Below are positions 1-8,779 of a stretch of 64,000 bases of DNA, one piece after another. The DNA lies in the NCBI RefSeq assembly GCF_002233755.1, contig NZ_NIFO01000001.1, positions 186,001 through 250,000 on the forward strand, written 5' to 3'. Positions within the stretch are counted from its first letter, which is position 1. Every line of letters begins with the position of its first letter. Position numbers and translations under genes: made by a program. The stretch comes from Acinetobacter piscicola (GTDB lineage Bacteria; Pseudomonadota; Gammaproteobacteria; Pseudomonadales; Moraxellaceae). The notes beneath the pieces are model-generated. The model was not told where the DNA came from and made no database searches. It saw only the letters and a list, made by a program, of their open reading frames with translations.

Positions 1-740
1 TCATTGACAATGCCTACACCCATACCTAATTCGACATAGGTTTTGATTACATCGGCATCTAGTGCTGACATCACAATATCGACATCAAGATTGGCTTCTT
101 CAAAGGCTTTATCAATCTTAGAACGTCCTGTAAAACCGCCGTGATAGGTGATAATTGGATGTTCAGCAAGCTTTTCTAAAGTAATCTCTTTGGGATCAAT
201 TTTAGTCAAAGGGTGATCTTGCGGGGTAATAATACTGTGCTTCCAGTTATAAAATGGAACACTACCTAAATTATCTTCAGTCGTTAAAGATTCTGTCGCA
301 ATACCAATATCAGCAAGACCTAAAAGCAGCATTTCAGAAATTTCAACAGGGCTGGCTTGTTGCAAAATTAAATGAACTTTGGGAAAAGCTTTTTTAAATA
401 GATTGACTATAGGTGGTAATACATAACGAGCTTGAGTATGTGTCGTTGCAATGGTTAATGTCCCCTCATCAACCTTATTAAAGTCATCAGCAAGACGTTT
501 AATATTGTCCGCATCAATCAGCATACGTTCAACAATACTCAGTAAGGATTGTCCAGGTTCAGTTAAACCTAATAGGCGCTTACCTTTACGCACAAACAGT
601 TGTACACCTAACTCATCTTCCAAATCTTTAATGTGTTTACTTACACCTGATTGAGACGTGTAAAGTGCAGCAGAAGCTTCTGTTAAATTGTAATTTTGAC
701 GAACTGTTTCTCGGATAATTCGTAATTGCTGAAAGTTCAT
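1..740 (-). CDS. cysB: LysR-family regulator CysB, C-terminus cut by window edge
   Basis: This is the transcriptional activator of sulfate uptake and cysteine biosynthesis. The reverse strand reads MNFQQLRIIRETVRQN from 740, followed by a LysR helix-turn-helix (LTEASAALYTSQSGVSKHI) and a long effector-binding domain containing TTHTQARYVLP, typical of CysB and its close relative Cbl. It lies directly downstream of cysA in the same orientation, so it sits with the transport genes it would control. GAGG lies about 11 bases before the ATG, a rather long spacing. About 246 residues are visible and the protein continues beyond coordinate 1. CysB rather than Cbl is preferred on sequence and context. 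Confidence 0.9.
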   Translation of the reverse strand, partial: MNFQQLRIIRETVRQNYNLTEASAALYTSQSGVSKHIKDLEDELGVQLFVRKGKRLLGLTEPGQSLLSIVERMLIDADNIKRLADDFNKVDEGTLTIATTHTQARYVLPPIVNLFKKAFPKVHLILQQASPVEISEMLLLGLADIGIATESLTTEDNLGSVPFYNWKHSIITPQDHPLTKIDPKEITLEKLAEHPIITYHGGFTGRSKIDKAFEEANLDVDIVMSALDADVIKTYVELGMGVGIVN

Positions 741-761
741 TTTGTTCGATACCTCAATGGC

Positions 762-785
762 GGATGAGTGGCGAATGACTCATCC
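762..785. other. Hairpin between cysA and cysB
   Basis: A perfect 8-bp inverted repeat (GGATGAGT / ACTCATCC) with an 8-base loop occupies most of the gap between the cysA stop and the cysB start. Neither strand has a T-tract after it, so it is not a classic intrinsic terminator. It may limit read-through or stabilise the cysTWA mRNA end. Confidence 0.5.
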
Positions 786-794
786 TATCGTCGT

Positions 795-1856
795 TTATGC
801 GACTTGATTTTCAAATAGGTGAAGTGTTGAAGCACTTACCCAAACAGTTTGATTTGGTCTGAATTGATGTAACTTGGCTTCATCAGGATTTAAAGCAATT
901 TCAATCAGTTGTCCTTGACGATCTTGTAATTCTGCCATGACTTTACCTGCAATCCAAACTTCACGTAAGAAAGTGGCTTGAATTGCATTTTCAGTCGGTT
1001 GAGCATGAATTTTCAACTCATTTGGGCGCGCAAAAGCGATCACTTTACCATCGGCTGTATTTCTAGCAGATGGAAGCTGAATACGATCTTCACCAATTTG
1101 GATAATACCTTGATGATTTTCACCTTCAAAACGATTGGCTTGTCCGAGAAAATCAAATACAAATGGTGTCGCAGGTTTTTCATAAACTTCACGAGGTGAA
1201 CCAATTTGTTCAATATCACCTTTATTCATCACTACAATTTGATCCGCAACTTCTAGCGCTTCTTCTTGGTCATGTGTTACGAAAATAGAAGTGATATGTA
1301 ATTCATCATGTAACGTACGTAACCAACGACGTAGTTCTTTACGAACTTTAGCATCAAGTGCACCAAATGGTTCATCTAAAAGTAAAACACGTGGTTCAAC
1401 GGCCAAAGCACGAGCAAGTGCAATACGCTGACGTTGACCGCCTGAAAGCTGTGCAGGATAACGATCTGCTAAAAAACCGAGTTGTACTAAATCGAGTAAC
1501 CGAGTGACACGCTTTTTGATTTCAGCTTCATTTGGACGAGTCGCACGTGGGCGTACACGTAAACCAAATGCAACATTGTCATAAACAGTCATGTGACGGA
1601 ACAAAGCATAGTGTTGGAATACAAAACCTACTTGACGTTCACGCACGTGAATTTGGGTTGCATCCGTTCCTTCAAGAATCACTTGTCCACGATCGGCAGA
1701 TTCTAAACCTGCAATAATACGTAACAGTGTAGTTTTACCACAACCTGATGGGCCAAGGAGTGCAACCAATTGACCATCTGGAAAATCTAGAGAGATGTTT
1801 TTAAGTGCATGGAATGCACCGAAGTTTTTTTCAATATTTTTAACTTGAATACTCAT
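795..1856 (-). CDS. cysA: Sulfate/thiosulfate ABC transporter ATPase CysA
   Basis: This is the nucleotide-binding subunit that powers sulfate/thiosulfate import through CysT/CysW. The ABC signatures are in order: Walker [10 protein letters not shown] (about residue 35), signature LSGGQRQR (about 138), Walker [13 protein letters not shown], and the H-loop region [10 protein letters not shown] roughly 110-residue C-terminal regulatory/TOBE-like part follows. The ATG at 1856 is preferred over the in-frame ATG at 1862, because AAGGA abuts the latter but sits 6 bases before the former. It begins 9 bases after the cysW stop, so it is co-transcribed. Confidence 0.95.
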   Translation of the reverse strand: MSIQVKNIEKNFGAFHALKNISLDFPDGQLVALLGPSGCGKTTLLRIIAGLESADRGQVILEGTDATQIHVRERQVGFVFQHYALFRHMTVYDNVAFGLRVRPRATRPNEAEIKKRVTRLLDLVQLGFLADRYPAQLSGGQRQRIALARALAVEPRVLLLDEPFGALDAKVRKELRRWLRTLHDELHITSIFVTHDQEEALEVADQIVVMNKGDIEQIGSPREVYEKPATPFVFDFLGQANRFEGENHQGIIQIGEDRIQLPSARNTADGKVIAFARPNELKIHAQPTENAIQATFLREVWIAGKVMAELQDRQGQLIEIALNPDEAKLHQFRPNQTVWVSASTLHLFENQVA

Positions 1857-1865
1857 GGTCATTCC

Positions 1866-2759
1866 TTAAGAAGCTATAGATTCTTTGTTTTCACGATTTT
1901 GTTTCTCTTGGCGGTATTCAACCCATGTTTTGAGAATTAATGTGAAAATTGCCAACAATGCAAGTAGTGAAGACACTGCAAACGCTGCGCTAAAGGTATA
2001 TTCGTTATATAAAATTTCAACATGTAACGGCAGTGTATTGGTTTCGCCACGGATGTGACCTGATACGACTGATACAGCACCAAACTCACCCATTGCACGT
2101 GCATTACACAAGATTACACCGTAAATTAAGCCCCACTTGATGTTTGGAAGAGTAACTTTCCAAAAGGTTTGCCAACCTGATGCACCCAATACAATCGCAG
2201 CTTCTTCTTCTTCGGTACCTTGTGCTTCCATTAAAGGAATTAATTCACGAGCAACAAAAGGAACAGTGATGAATATAGTGGCTAAGACAATGGCAGGTGT
2301 TGCATACAGGATCTTGATGTCATGATCCATGAGCCATCCACCGACCCAGCCTTGAGAGCCGAAAATCAGGACTAACATTAAACCTGCAATGACAGGAGAT
2401 ACAGAAAAGGGTGTATCAATAATAGTGGTGAGAATTGATTTTCCACGAAAGTTAAATTTCGCGACACACCATGCTGCTGCAACACCAAAAACCACGTTCA
2501 ACGGTACGGCAATCGCTGCTGTTAATAAGGTTAATTTTACTGCTGATAAAGTATCAGGATTGACCAAGGCTTCGAAATAAACCGATACACCTTGTTTGAA
2601 GGCTTCAACAAAAACCAGAATCAACGGCAGAATCAAACAGCTAAGAAAAAAGATTAGTGCAATTGTGATTAATGTATAACGAACCCAAGTTGGCTCGCGT
2701 GTTGCGTCACGTGATTGCAACTTGATGGCTAAGGCATTGCTGTTGGTATTTAAGCTCAT
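1866..2759 (-). CDS. cysW: Sulfate ABC transporter permease CysW
   Basis: One of two inner-membrane permease subunits of the sulfate/thiosulfate importer. It has about six hydrophobic segments and the binding-protein-dependent permease EAA loop ([25 protein letters not shown]). The start at 2759 (MSLNTNSN) gives an ATGA overlap with the cysT stop, implying translational coupling. A longer in-frame start at 2792 would lie inside cysT and is less likely. The length of 297 residues is normal for the family. Confidence 0.95.
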   Translation of the reverse strand: MSLNTNSNALAIKLQSRDATREPTWVRYTLITIALIFFLSCLILPLILVFVEAFKQGVSVYFEALVNPDTLSAVKLTLLTAAIAVPLNVVFGVAAAWCVAKFNFRGKSILTTIIDTPFSVSPVIAGLMLVLIFGSQGWVGGWLMDHDIKILYATPAIVLATIFITVPFVARELIPLMEAQGTEEEEAAIVLGASGWQTFWKVTLPNIKWGLIYGVILCNARAMGEFGAVSVVSGHIRGETNTLPLHVEILYNEYTFSAAFAVSSLLALLAIFTLILKTWVEYRQEKQNRENKESIAS

Positions 2760-3589
2760 TGTGCTGTTCTCCCTGTGCGGCGACTCGCCCATGCTTGTAC
2801 TAAGTTAATTAAGAACAAGATAAAGAAAGAAATAACCAGCATTACAACTGCAATCGTTGTTGCACCTGCGTAATCATATTCCTCTAAACGGGAAATGATC
2901 ATAAGAGGCGCAATTTCTGTTTCAAAAGGTTGATTCCCAGCGATGAAAATCACTGAACCGTATTCTCCAACGCCACGAGCAAATGCCAGTGCAAAACCAG
3001 TCAATAATGCAGGAAATAAAATTGGAAGAATAATTTTAGTCACAATTTGTAAGCGATTTGCGCCTAGTGCAGAAGCTGCTTCTTCTAGCTCAGTTTCCAA
3101 GTCACTTAATACAGGCTGTACAGTACGAACGACAAATGGAATACCAATAAAAATTAAAGCTAAAGTAATACCGATAGGCGTATAAGCAACTTTAATTCCA
3201 AGTGGTTCAAGGTATTGACCAATCCAACCAGTAGGTGCGTATAACGATGTGAGTGCAATACCTGCAACTGCGGTAGGTAATGCGAATGGTAAATCAACCA
3301 ATGCATCGACAATGCGCTTACCCGGAAATGAATAGCGAACCAGACACCAAGCTAGTAACAAACCAAAAACTACATTAATCAATGCCGCAACGATGGCAGT
3401 ACTAAAACTGAGTTGTAATGATTTTAAAATACGTTCTGAACTGATGATTTCCCAAAAACCATCCCAGCCTACACCGAGTGATTTTATAAAAACAGCTGAT
3501 AAAGGAATCAGAACAATTAAAGATAAATACGCTAGGGTGAAGCCTAGTGAAAGACCAAATCCTGGCAGCACTCGGGATCGCTGCGACAT
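2756..3589 (-). CDS. cysT: Sulfate ABC transporter permease CysT (CysU)
   Basis: The second permease subunit of the sulfate/thiosulfate transporter, 277 residues and about six membrane segments. The EAA loop reads [25 protein letters not shown] and would contact CysA. GAGGAG 5 bases before the ATG is a strong ribosome-binding site. It overlaps cysW by 4 bases and lies 82 bases after the alpha/beta hydrolase gene. Confidence 0.95.
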   Translation of the reverse strand: MSQRSRVLPGFGLSLGFTLAYLSLIVLIPLSAVFIKSLGVGWDGFWEIISSERILKSLQLSFSTAIVAALINVVFGLLLAWCLVRYSFPGKRIVDALVDLPFALPTAVAGIALTSLYAPTGWIGQYLEPLGIKVAYTPIGITLALIFIGIPFVVRTVQPVLSDLETELEEAASALGANRLQIVTKIILPILFPALLTGFALAFARGVGEYGSVIFIAGNQPFETEIAPLMIISRLEEYDYAGATTIAVVMLVISFFILFLINLVQAWASRRTGRTAQ

Positions 3590-3671
3590 GATGACTCCTC
3601 AAAAGAGAGAAAGCTTATTGAAATCAATAAGCAAAATTAAAATGAATGAGGTAAAGCTTAAGAGGCATCAA

Positions 3672-4277
3672 TTAAAATGCAAATTTAAAAAACAACTTTT
3701 TGATATCAGGCTTATTGATAACGGCATGTTTTTTCTCAGAAATAATATAATTGAAAATTTCTGGAAAAGGCCCAAAACCCGATGCAACATTAATATGTCC
3801 AACTTTTCCAAGATTGACTGGTTTGATGTTCCAAGCTGCTGCAAGTGCATTCACTTCGTCGAAAGCAAACCAAGGGTCATCTTCACTGATTAATATTGTG
3901 GTTGGAACAGGGGTTTTTAAGCCATAAAAATAATGCTGATAATCACCAATGCTATCCGTTGCAAATCCATTCGCACCGAAACGCTTAGGATTTGCAGGAG
4001 CAACCAAAATGAGTCTTTTTACTTTTTGAGCAAGTTCAGGAGCATCATTCAAGGCAGCGAGACTGGTTAGACAACCAAAGCTATGTGCAACGATTTGAAT
4101 TTGATTATCGGTTGCTTCTAATACTTTAATTAGTTCTTTGACCCATTGTTTTAAAATAGGTTTGTCCCAGTTTTTCTGCTGTACACGAGTGCTGTGTGTC
4201 AACTGATTTTCCAACCAAGACTGCCAGTGGCTTTGATTACTTCCGCCAACACCGGGAACAATAACTGTATGTACCAT
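3672..4277 (-). CDS. RBBP9/YdeN-type alpha/beta hydrolase in the sulfate operon
   Basis: A 201-residue serine hydrolase of the RBBP9/YdeN type. The N-terminus VIVPGVGGSNQSHW is the family's oxyanion-side loop. The nucleophile is Ser66 in the elbow AHSFG, the acid is probably in ISEDDPW, and the base is His in GKVGHINVASGFGPFP. No signal peptide is seen, so it is cytoplasmic. AGGAG sits 7 bases before the ATG. It is 34 bases after sbp and 82 bases before cysT in the same direction, so it is probably co-expressed with sulfate transport. The substrate is unknown; a role in releasing sulfur from an ester is only a guess from context. Confidence 0.85.
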   Translation of the reverse strand: MVHTVIVPGVGGSNQSHWQSWLENQLTHSTRVQQKNWDKPILKQWVKELIKVLEATDNQIQIVAHSFGCLTSLAALNDAPELAQKVKRLILVAPANPKRFGANGFATDSIGDYQHYFYGLKTPVPTTILISEDDPWFAFDEVNALAAAWNIKPVNLGKVGHINVASGFGPFPEIFNYIISEKKHAVINKPDIKKLFFKFAF

Positions 4278-4311
4278 GAGCGCGCTCCTGTTTGTGACTT
4301 GCAGCTATTTG

Positions 4312-5316
4312 TTATTTACTATTCGCCTTAACGATTTGGTCAAATATTCCATTGGTTTCAAAGTGCTGTTTTTGCACCTTCGTCCAGCCACCAAACTCTT
4401 TGTCAATCGTGACCAATTTAAGTGGTTTGAAAGTAGCTGCATATTTTTTCAATGTGGCTGCATTACGTGGACGGTAGTAGTTTTTCGCTGCAATTTCTTG
4501 CCCAGCAGGTGAGTACAAGTAGTTCAAATAGGCTTTTGCTAAATTTAAATTGCCATCTTTTGCAGCGTTCTTTTCAACAATTGCTACAGGTGGTTCAGCT
4601 AGAATTGAAAGTGATGGCGTGATGATTTCAAACTTACCCGGTTGCTCACGCGTTGCTAAGAATGCTTCATTTTCCCAAGCCAATAACACATCACCAATAC
4701 CACGTTCAGCAAATGTGGTTGTTGAACCACGTGCACCTGAGTCTAAAACTTTGGTTTGTTTATAAATTTGACGTACAAACTCTTGTGCTTTTGCATCTGA
4801 ACCATAAGCGTGTTTTGCCCAAGCCCATGCTGCTAAATAGTTCCAACGCGCACCGCCTGAAGTTTTAGGGTTTGGTGTGACAATCTCAACACCCGGTTTA
4901 ACCAAATCGCCCCAGTCTTTAATCGCTTTAGGGTTTCCTTTACGAACAAGGAACACGATTGTTGAAGTATATGGTGTAGAGTTTTGAGGGAACTTCTTTT
5001 GCCAATCTTTTGGTAATAAGTTGGTATTTTGTGCGATCGCATCGATATCTGCTGCAAGTGCCAAAGTCACGACATCAGCTTGTAAACCATCGATCACGGC
5101 GCGGGCTTGTTTTCCTGAGCCACCATGTGATTGTTTGAAGTTAATGTCTTGACCTGTTTTAGACTTCCAATACGTTGCGAACTGTTGGTTAAAGTTGTCG
5201 TATAACTCACGAGTTGGGTCGTAAGAGACATTTAAAAAGTCTTTAGCAGCGATTGAGTAAGTTGAAGCAGAAAGAAGCGTTGCAACGACTGCTAATTTTA
5301 ATTTTGAAAATTGCAT
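4312..5316 (-). CDS. sbp: Periplasmic sulfate-binding protein Sbp/CysP
   Basis: The periplasmic receptor that delivers sulfate or thiosulfate to CysTWA. It has a signal peptide of about 23 residues ending SIAA, then the signature [13 protein letters not shown] of the prokaryotic sulfate-binding family. Later motifs [14 protein letters not shown] and [17 protein letters not shown] also fit. At 334 residues it has the usual length. It is the first gene of the minus-strand operon and is divergent from pabC. Whether it prefers sulfate (Sbp) or thiosulfate (CysP) cannot be told from the sequence. Confidence 0.93.
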   Translation of the reverse strand: MQFSKLKLAVVATLLSASTYSIAAKDFLNVSYDPTRELYDNFNQQFATYWKSKTGQDINFKQSHGGSGKQARAVIDGLQADVVTLALAADIDAIAQNTNLLPKDWQKKFPQNSTPYTSTIVFLVRKGNPKAIKDWGDLVKPGVEIVTPNPKTSGGARWNYLAAWAWAKHAYGSDAKAQEFVRQIYKQTKVLDSGARGSTTTFAERGIGDVLLAWENEAFLATREQPGKFEIITPSLSILAEPPVAIVEKNAAKDGNLNLAKAYLNYLYSPAGQEIAAKNYYRPRNAATLKKYAATFKPLKLVTIDKEFGGWTKVQKQHFETNGIFDQIVKANSK

Positions 5317-5374
5317 GGTTGAGTCCCCAAATTTTTCAGAAGTTCGTTAATATGGGGTGAGCATAACGCTAGTC

Positions 5375-5418
5375 TTTATTCATAAAAAATAATAAAAAAC
5401 GAATTTTATATGAATAAA
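5375..5418. promoter_or_regulatory. Inverted repeat, candidate CysB operator
   Basis: A perfect 10-bp inverted repeat (TTTATTCATA ... TATGAATAAA), with 24 bases between the arms, lies in the divergent sbp/pabC intergenic region about 60-100 bases upstream of sbp. LysR-type regulators such as CysB bind dyads near -65 of sulfur genes, so this is a reasonable operator candidate. It is an inference, with no experimental basis. Confidence 0.4.
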
Positions 5419-5482
5419 AGAGAAATAGCTTTTGTGTATATCGTTATTAAAATCTGTGCAAAGACTCGAGGTAAGTAGTGTG

Positions 5483-6310
5483 ATGATTTGTCTTAAAAAT
5501 GCTCAACAAGTTGATTCAATACCACTTTTAGATCGAGCATTTCATTATGGAGATGGTTGTTTTACCACAGCCCGATTTCATCACAATATTTTAGAGTTGA
5601 AAGATTTACATTGGGCACGCTTAGCGCTAGCTTCAGAAAAATTATTCTTAAAATTTAATCAAGCTTTATTAGAGCAAAGCATAGAAGTGCTACAACAACA
5701 ATTTCCAGTTTTAAACGGCACATTAAAAGTCATGTTAAGTCGTGGCGAAAGCGATCGTGGTTATGCGATGCCTGAGCATGATGCAGATGTTTATGTATTG
5801 TATTATCCAAAAAGTACTGAGGATTTCCAGCCTGAATACATTCAGAGTGGTGTGTTAGATCAAGCAATTGGCCTGATGATGCCGAATCTTGTGGGGTTAA
5901 AGACCTTAAACCGCTTAGAGCAAGTCATGCTGAAAAAAGAAGCTGCGGAGAAAGGATGGTTAGAAGCTTTGGTGACAGATGTGCAAGGCTCAGTTGTTGA
6001 AGGCGTGAGCAGTAATTGTTTTATTCAAATAAACAATACATGGATTACGCCAGAACTTCGTTATAATGGGGTACATGGTGTAATGCGTGCGGAAATTTTG
6101 TCACGTATGCAACATTTTGATGTTTCATGTGAGCAACGTTTTGTGGATATGGACGAAATTCGACAAGTGCAAAGTTTATTTTTTTGCAATGCTTTAAGTC
6201 CGATGAAAATTGCCAAAAACTTGAATCATCAAACTTTAGACACTCAACCTTGTGTTGAGTTATTTGAAACTTTACATTTAAGTCAGTTTAATACTCATGT
6301 CGCAAGCTAA
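5483..6310 (+). CDS. pabC: Aminodeoxychorismate lyase
   Basis: Converts 4-amino-4-deoxychorismate to p-aminobenzoate and pyruvate for folate synthesis. It is a PLP fold-type IV enzyme, shown by LLDRAFHYGDGCFTTARF near the N-terminus, the catalytic-lysine region GLKTLNRLEQVMLKKEA, and the cofactor loop VVEGVSSNCFI. The ATG at 5483 is preceded by GAGGTAAG; an in-frame ATG at 5432 lacks such a site. It overlaps mltG by 14 bases. The pabC-mltG-tmk order is common in gammaproteobacteria. It resembles branched-chain aminotransferases, but the context supports PabC. Confidence 0.9.
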   Translation: MICLKNAQQVDSIPLLDRAFHYGDGCFTTARFHHNILELKDLHWARLALASEKLFLKFNQALLEQSIEVLQQQFPVLNGTLKVMLSRGESDRGYAMPEHDADVYVLYYPKSTEDFQPEYIQSGVLDQAIGLMMPNLVGLKTLNRLEQVMLKKEAAEKGWLEALVTDVQGSVVEGVSSNCFIQINNTWITPELRYNGVHGVMRAEILSRMQHFDVSCEQRFVDMDEIRQVQSLFFCNALSPMKIAKNLNHQTLDTQPCVELFETLHLSQFNTHVAS

Positions 6311-7361
6311 ATCTAAGCCTAAACCTAAAAAGAAAGTTCAAGATAAAGCCACCAATAAAATGCCACATAAAGGTATTGCGATCGTTCTGATTGTGCTTTT
6401 AATACTTAGTGCAATTATTTTAAAAATGAGTATTTTTAAAAGTTATCCTGTCGAAGGACAAAAACAAAAATTGTCGATTAGTAATGGTGAAACTTATACA
6501 GGTTTTATTGACCAATTGGCGGAAGAAGATAAGGTTAGTTTTCCGATTATTTTAAAACTTTATCGTAAAATTTTTATCCATGACACCATGAAAGCAGGGG
6601 TGTATGAAGTCACAAAAGGCATGAATATGCGTCAAGTATTAGAAATGGTTTCTAATATTGAAAATGCGCAGATGAGCCGCCTTTTGGTCATTGAAGGAAC
6701 AACTGCTAAACAATTGGTTCAGGCACTTAAAAAAGATCCATTGGTTGAAAAATCTGTGGTTAATTTACCAAGTTCTGAAATGTTGAAAGCCTTAAATATC
6801 CCTTATGATCATCCTGAAGGGTTATTTGCACCCGATACTTATTTTTTTGATAAAGGTGCAACAGATAAGCAAATTTTGACAGATTTATATCAACGTCAAA
6901 TGAAAATTTTAGATGAAGCTTGGGAAAAGCGTGCGCCTAACTTACCTTATAAAGATAAATATCAAGCCTTGATTATGGCTTCAATTATTGAAAAAGAAAC
7001 CAGTGTAGACAGTGAGTTGCGTCAAGTTTCAGGGGTATTTTATCGTCGTTTAAAGCTTGGTATGCGCCTACAAACAGATCCAACTGTGATTTATGGTATG
7101 GGTGATAAATATCAAGGTAAGATTTCTAAACAAGATTTACGTACACCAACAGCTTATAATACTTATACGATCAATGGTTTACCGCCAACACCGATTGCAT
7201 TGCCAAGTAAAAAAGCGATTGAGGCAACATTGCATCCTGACCAATCAGAGAATATTTATTTTGTTGCAACAGGGAATGGCGGGCATAAATTCACTGCGAA
7301 TTTGTCAGACCATAATCGTGCAGTGCAGGAATATATTGAAGTTATGCGAGCTAAAAATTAA
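6297..7361 (+). CDS. mltG: Endolytic murein transglycosylase MltG
   Basis: An inner-membrane lytic transglycosylase that cleaves nascent glycan strands. It has a Lys-rich cytoplasmic head (about 25 residues), one membrane helix (IAIVLIVLLILSAIIL), a LysM-like region, and the YceG catalytic domain. The catalytic Glu is in ASIIEKETSVDSELRQVSGVFYRRL, and the late motif YNTYTINGLPPTPIALPSKKAI is diagnostic. The length of 354 residues is usual. Its start lies inside pabC, consistent with coupled translation. Confidence 0.95.
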   Translation: MSQAKSKPKPKKKVQDKATNKMPHKGIAIVLIVLLILSAIILKMSIFKSYPVEGQKQKLSISNGETYTGFIDQLAEEDKVSFPIILKLYRKIFIHDTMKAGVYEVTKGMNMRQVLEMVSNIENAQMSRLLVIEGTTAKQLVQALKKDPLVEKSVVNLPSSEMLKALNIPYDHPEGLFAPDTYFFDKGATDKQILTDLYQRQMKILDEAWEKRAPNLPYKDKYQALIMASIIEKETSVDSELRQVSGVFYRRLKLGMRLQTDPTVIYGMGDKYQGKISKQDLRTPTAYNTYTINGLPPTPIALPSKKAIEATLHPDQSENIYFVATGNGGHKFTANLSDHNRAVQEYIEVMRAKN

Positions 7362-7370
7362 GGAATGAGT

Positions 7371-7970
7371 ATGTTTATCAGCTTTGAAGGTACAGAAGGC
7401 GTTGGAAAAACCACCCTCATTCGCAAATTATTTGATCATTTTCAACAACAAGGTAAAGAAGTTGTGCTAACCCGTGAACCGGGGGGCACACCTTTAGCGG
7501 AGCAAATTCGTTCATTATTACTGTCGGTGAATCATGATGAGCAAATGAGTAATGATACTGAGTTACTTCTAATGTATGCAGCTCGAGCGCAACATTTACA
7601 GAACGTGATTGTTCCTGCATTGGCGGAAGGGAAAATAGTGTTGTGTGATCGTTTTGTCGATTCAAGCTTTGCATATCAATGTGCAGGTCGTGGCTTGAGT
7701 CGCGACAAGCTACAGCTTTTAAATGAAAACTTTGTTGTACGAATGCCGGATATTACTTTTTGGTTAGATGCGCCGATTGAATTGGGTATGACGCGCGCAC
7801 GTGAGCGTGGTGCATTAGATCGTTTTGAACAAGAAAAACTGGTGTTTTTTGAATCTGTGCGCAGTGGTTTTGCGGAAATTCATATGCGTGATTCGCAACG
7901 GATGAAACGCTTGGATGCAACCCAAACCCCAGAGCAAGTTTTTGCAGATGCGATTGATTATTTAAAATAG
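7371..7970 (+). CDS. tmk: Thymidylate kinase
   Basis: Phosphorylates dTMP to dTDP for DNA synthesis. The P-loop FEGTEGVGKTT lies at the N-terminus, the DR(F/Y) motif reads LCDRFVDSSFAYQ, and the LID region contains MTRARERGALDRFE. An ATG at 7365 is in frame, but AAGGA ends immediately before it. The ATG at 7371 has a 6-base spacing and gives the usual MFISFEG start. It follows the mltG stop by 9 bases and ends the operon. Confidence 0.95.
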   Translation: MFISFEGTEGVGKTTLIRKLFDHFQQQGKEVVLTREPGGTPLAEQIRSLLLSVNHDEQMSNDTELLLMYAARAQHLQNVIVPALAEGKIVLCDRFVDSSFAYQCAGRGLSRDKLQLLNENFVVRMPDITFWLDAPIELGMTRARERGALDRFEQEKLVFFESVRSGFAEIHMRDSQRMKRLDATQTPEQVFADAIDYLK

Positions 7971-8068
7971 ACAAGGCACTTATAGTTTATTTTAAAATTT
8001 AAAAGAATGACAAATTAAGTTATTTATAATGTAAATTTTTAACTTAATCGCTAATGTATCCAATCACT

Positions 8069-8110
8069 AATGTCTTTATATTGTCTAAGCAATAGCAATA
8101 TAAAGACATT
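8069..8110. terminator. Perfect 15-bp hairpin between tmk and the thioesterase
   Basis: A perfect 15-bp inverted repeat (AATGTCTTTATATTG / CAATATAAAGACATT, 12-base loop) ends 5 bases before the ATG of the next gene and is followed by ATTTTAT. It could terminate tmk transcription. It also covers the place where the next gene's ribosome-binding site should be. The role is uncertain. Confidence 0.5.
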
Positions 8111-8115
8111 ATTTT

Positions 8116-8538
8116 ATGAAAAGTTCAAAACAAGAAATCGTACAGTTTCTACAACAATTTTTTAGTCCAAGCTTAGAACGTTGTGAAATTGAAGCAGTGA
8201 CGGATAAAGGAGCAACTTTGCTTTGGAAAGTAGGTGATGCCGATCTTCGTCCGGGGGGCACAGTTTCAGGCCCAACCATGATGGCATTGGCTGATTTTGC
8301 ACTTTATGTCGCAATCATGGGGGAAATTGGTTTAATCGGTTTAGCTGTTACAACCAATATGAACATTAATTTTTTACGTAAACCGACGGGTGGAACTGAC
8401 CTGCGTGGTATTTGTAAATTAATGAAAGTGGGTAAGGCATTGGTCGTAGGGGAGGTTTGGATTTATTCTGTAGATTCTGAAGATCCTGTCGCACATGTCA
8501 CTGGAACCTATTCGATTCCACCGCAAAGCATAGGCTAG
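8116..8538 (+). CDS. PaaI/YiiD-type hotdog thioesterase
   Basis: A 140-residue single-domain hotdog-fold protein, probably an acyl-CoA thioesterase. The family pattern is seen in RPGGTVSGPTMMALADFALYVAIM, which carries the hotdog helix and catalytic-loop acid, and TTNMNINFLRKPTGGTDLRGIC. The substrate cannot be predicted. The start codon lies 5 bases after a perfect hairpin and lacks a good Shine-Dalgarno sequence, so translation may depend on the hairpin or be leaderless. The gene stands alone after the tmk operon. Confidence 0.8.
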   Translation: MKSSKQEIVQFLQQFFSPSLERCEIEAVTDKGATLLWKVGDADLRPGGTVSGPTMMALADFALYVAIMGEIGLIGLAVTTNMNINFLRKPTGGTDLRGICKLMKVGKALVVGEVWIYSVDSEDPVAHVTGTYSIPPQSIG

Positions 8539-8549
8539 GTTTAATCGTG

Positions 8550-8584
8550 TTTTCAGTTTTCAGTTTTCAGTTTTCAGTTTTCAG
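8550..8584. repeat. Five tandem copies of the heptamer TTTTCAG
   Basis: TTTTCAG is repeated five times without mismatch, starting 11 bases after the thioesterase stop codon. It lies in non-coding sequence (8539-8779), so copy-number change would not shift a reading frame. Such runs are prone to slipped-strand variation. Confidence 0.9.
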
Positions 8585-8779
8585 CTGTCATATATTATTT
8601 TAAACAATCCTTGAGCATTCATGCTTATTGAAATAAGCATGAAAAGTATTTGTATTGTTAGGTTGGTAGAGGGAACCTATTTTTATAATTGTACTCTTAT
8701 ATTCACAATGCTAAGCTGTTCATAATAAATGGAAATCAAATTTTTAATTTAATATTTAGTAATATTATGGAATGGTAAG

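Noticed and set aside
3393-3893. 166-codon open frame on the plus strand across cysT and the hydrolase gene
   Set aside because: Antisense to two well-supported genes; its protein has no domain pattern and no good ribosome site.
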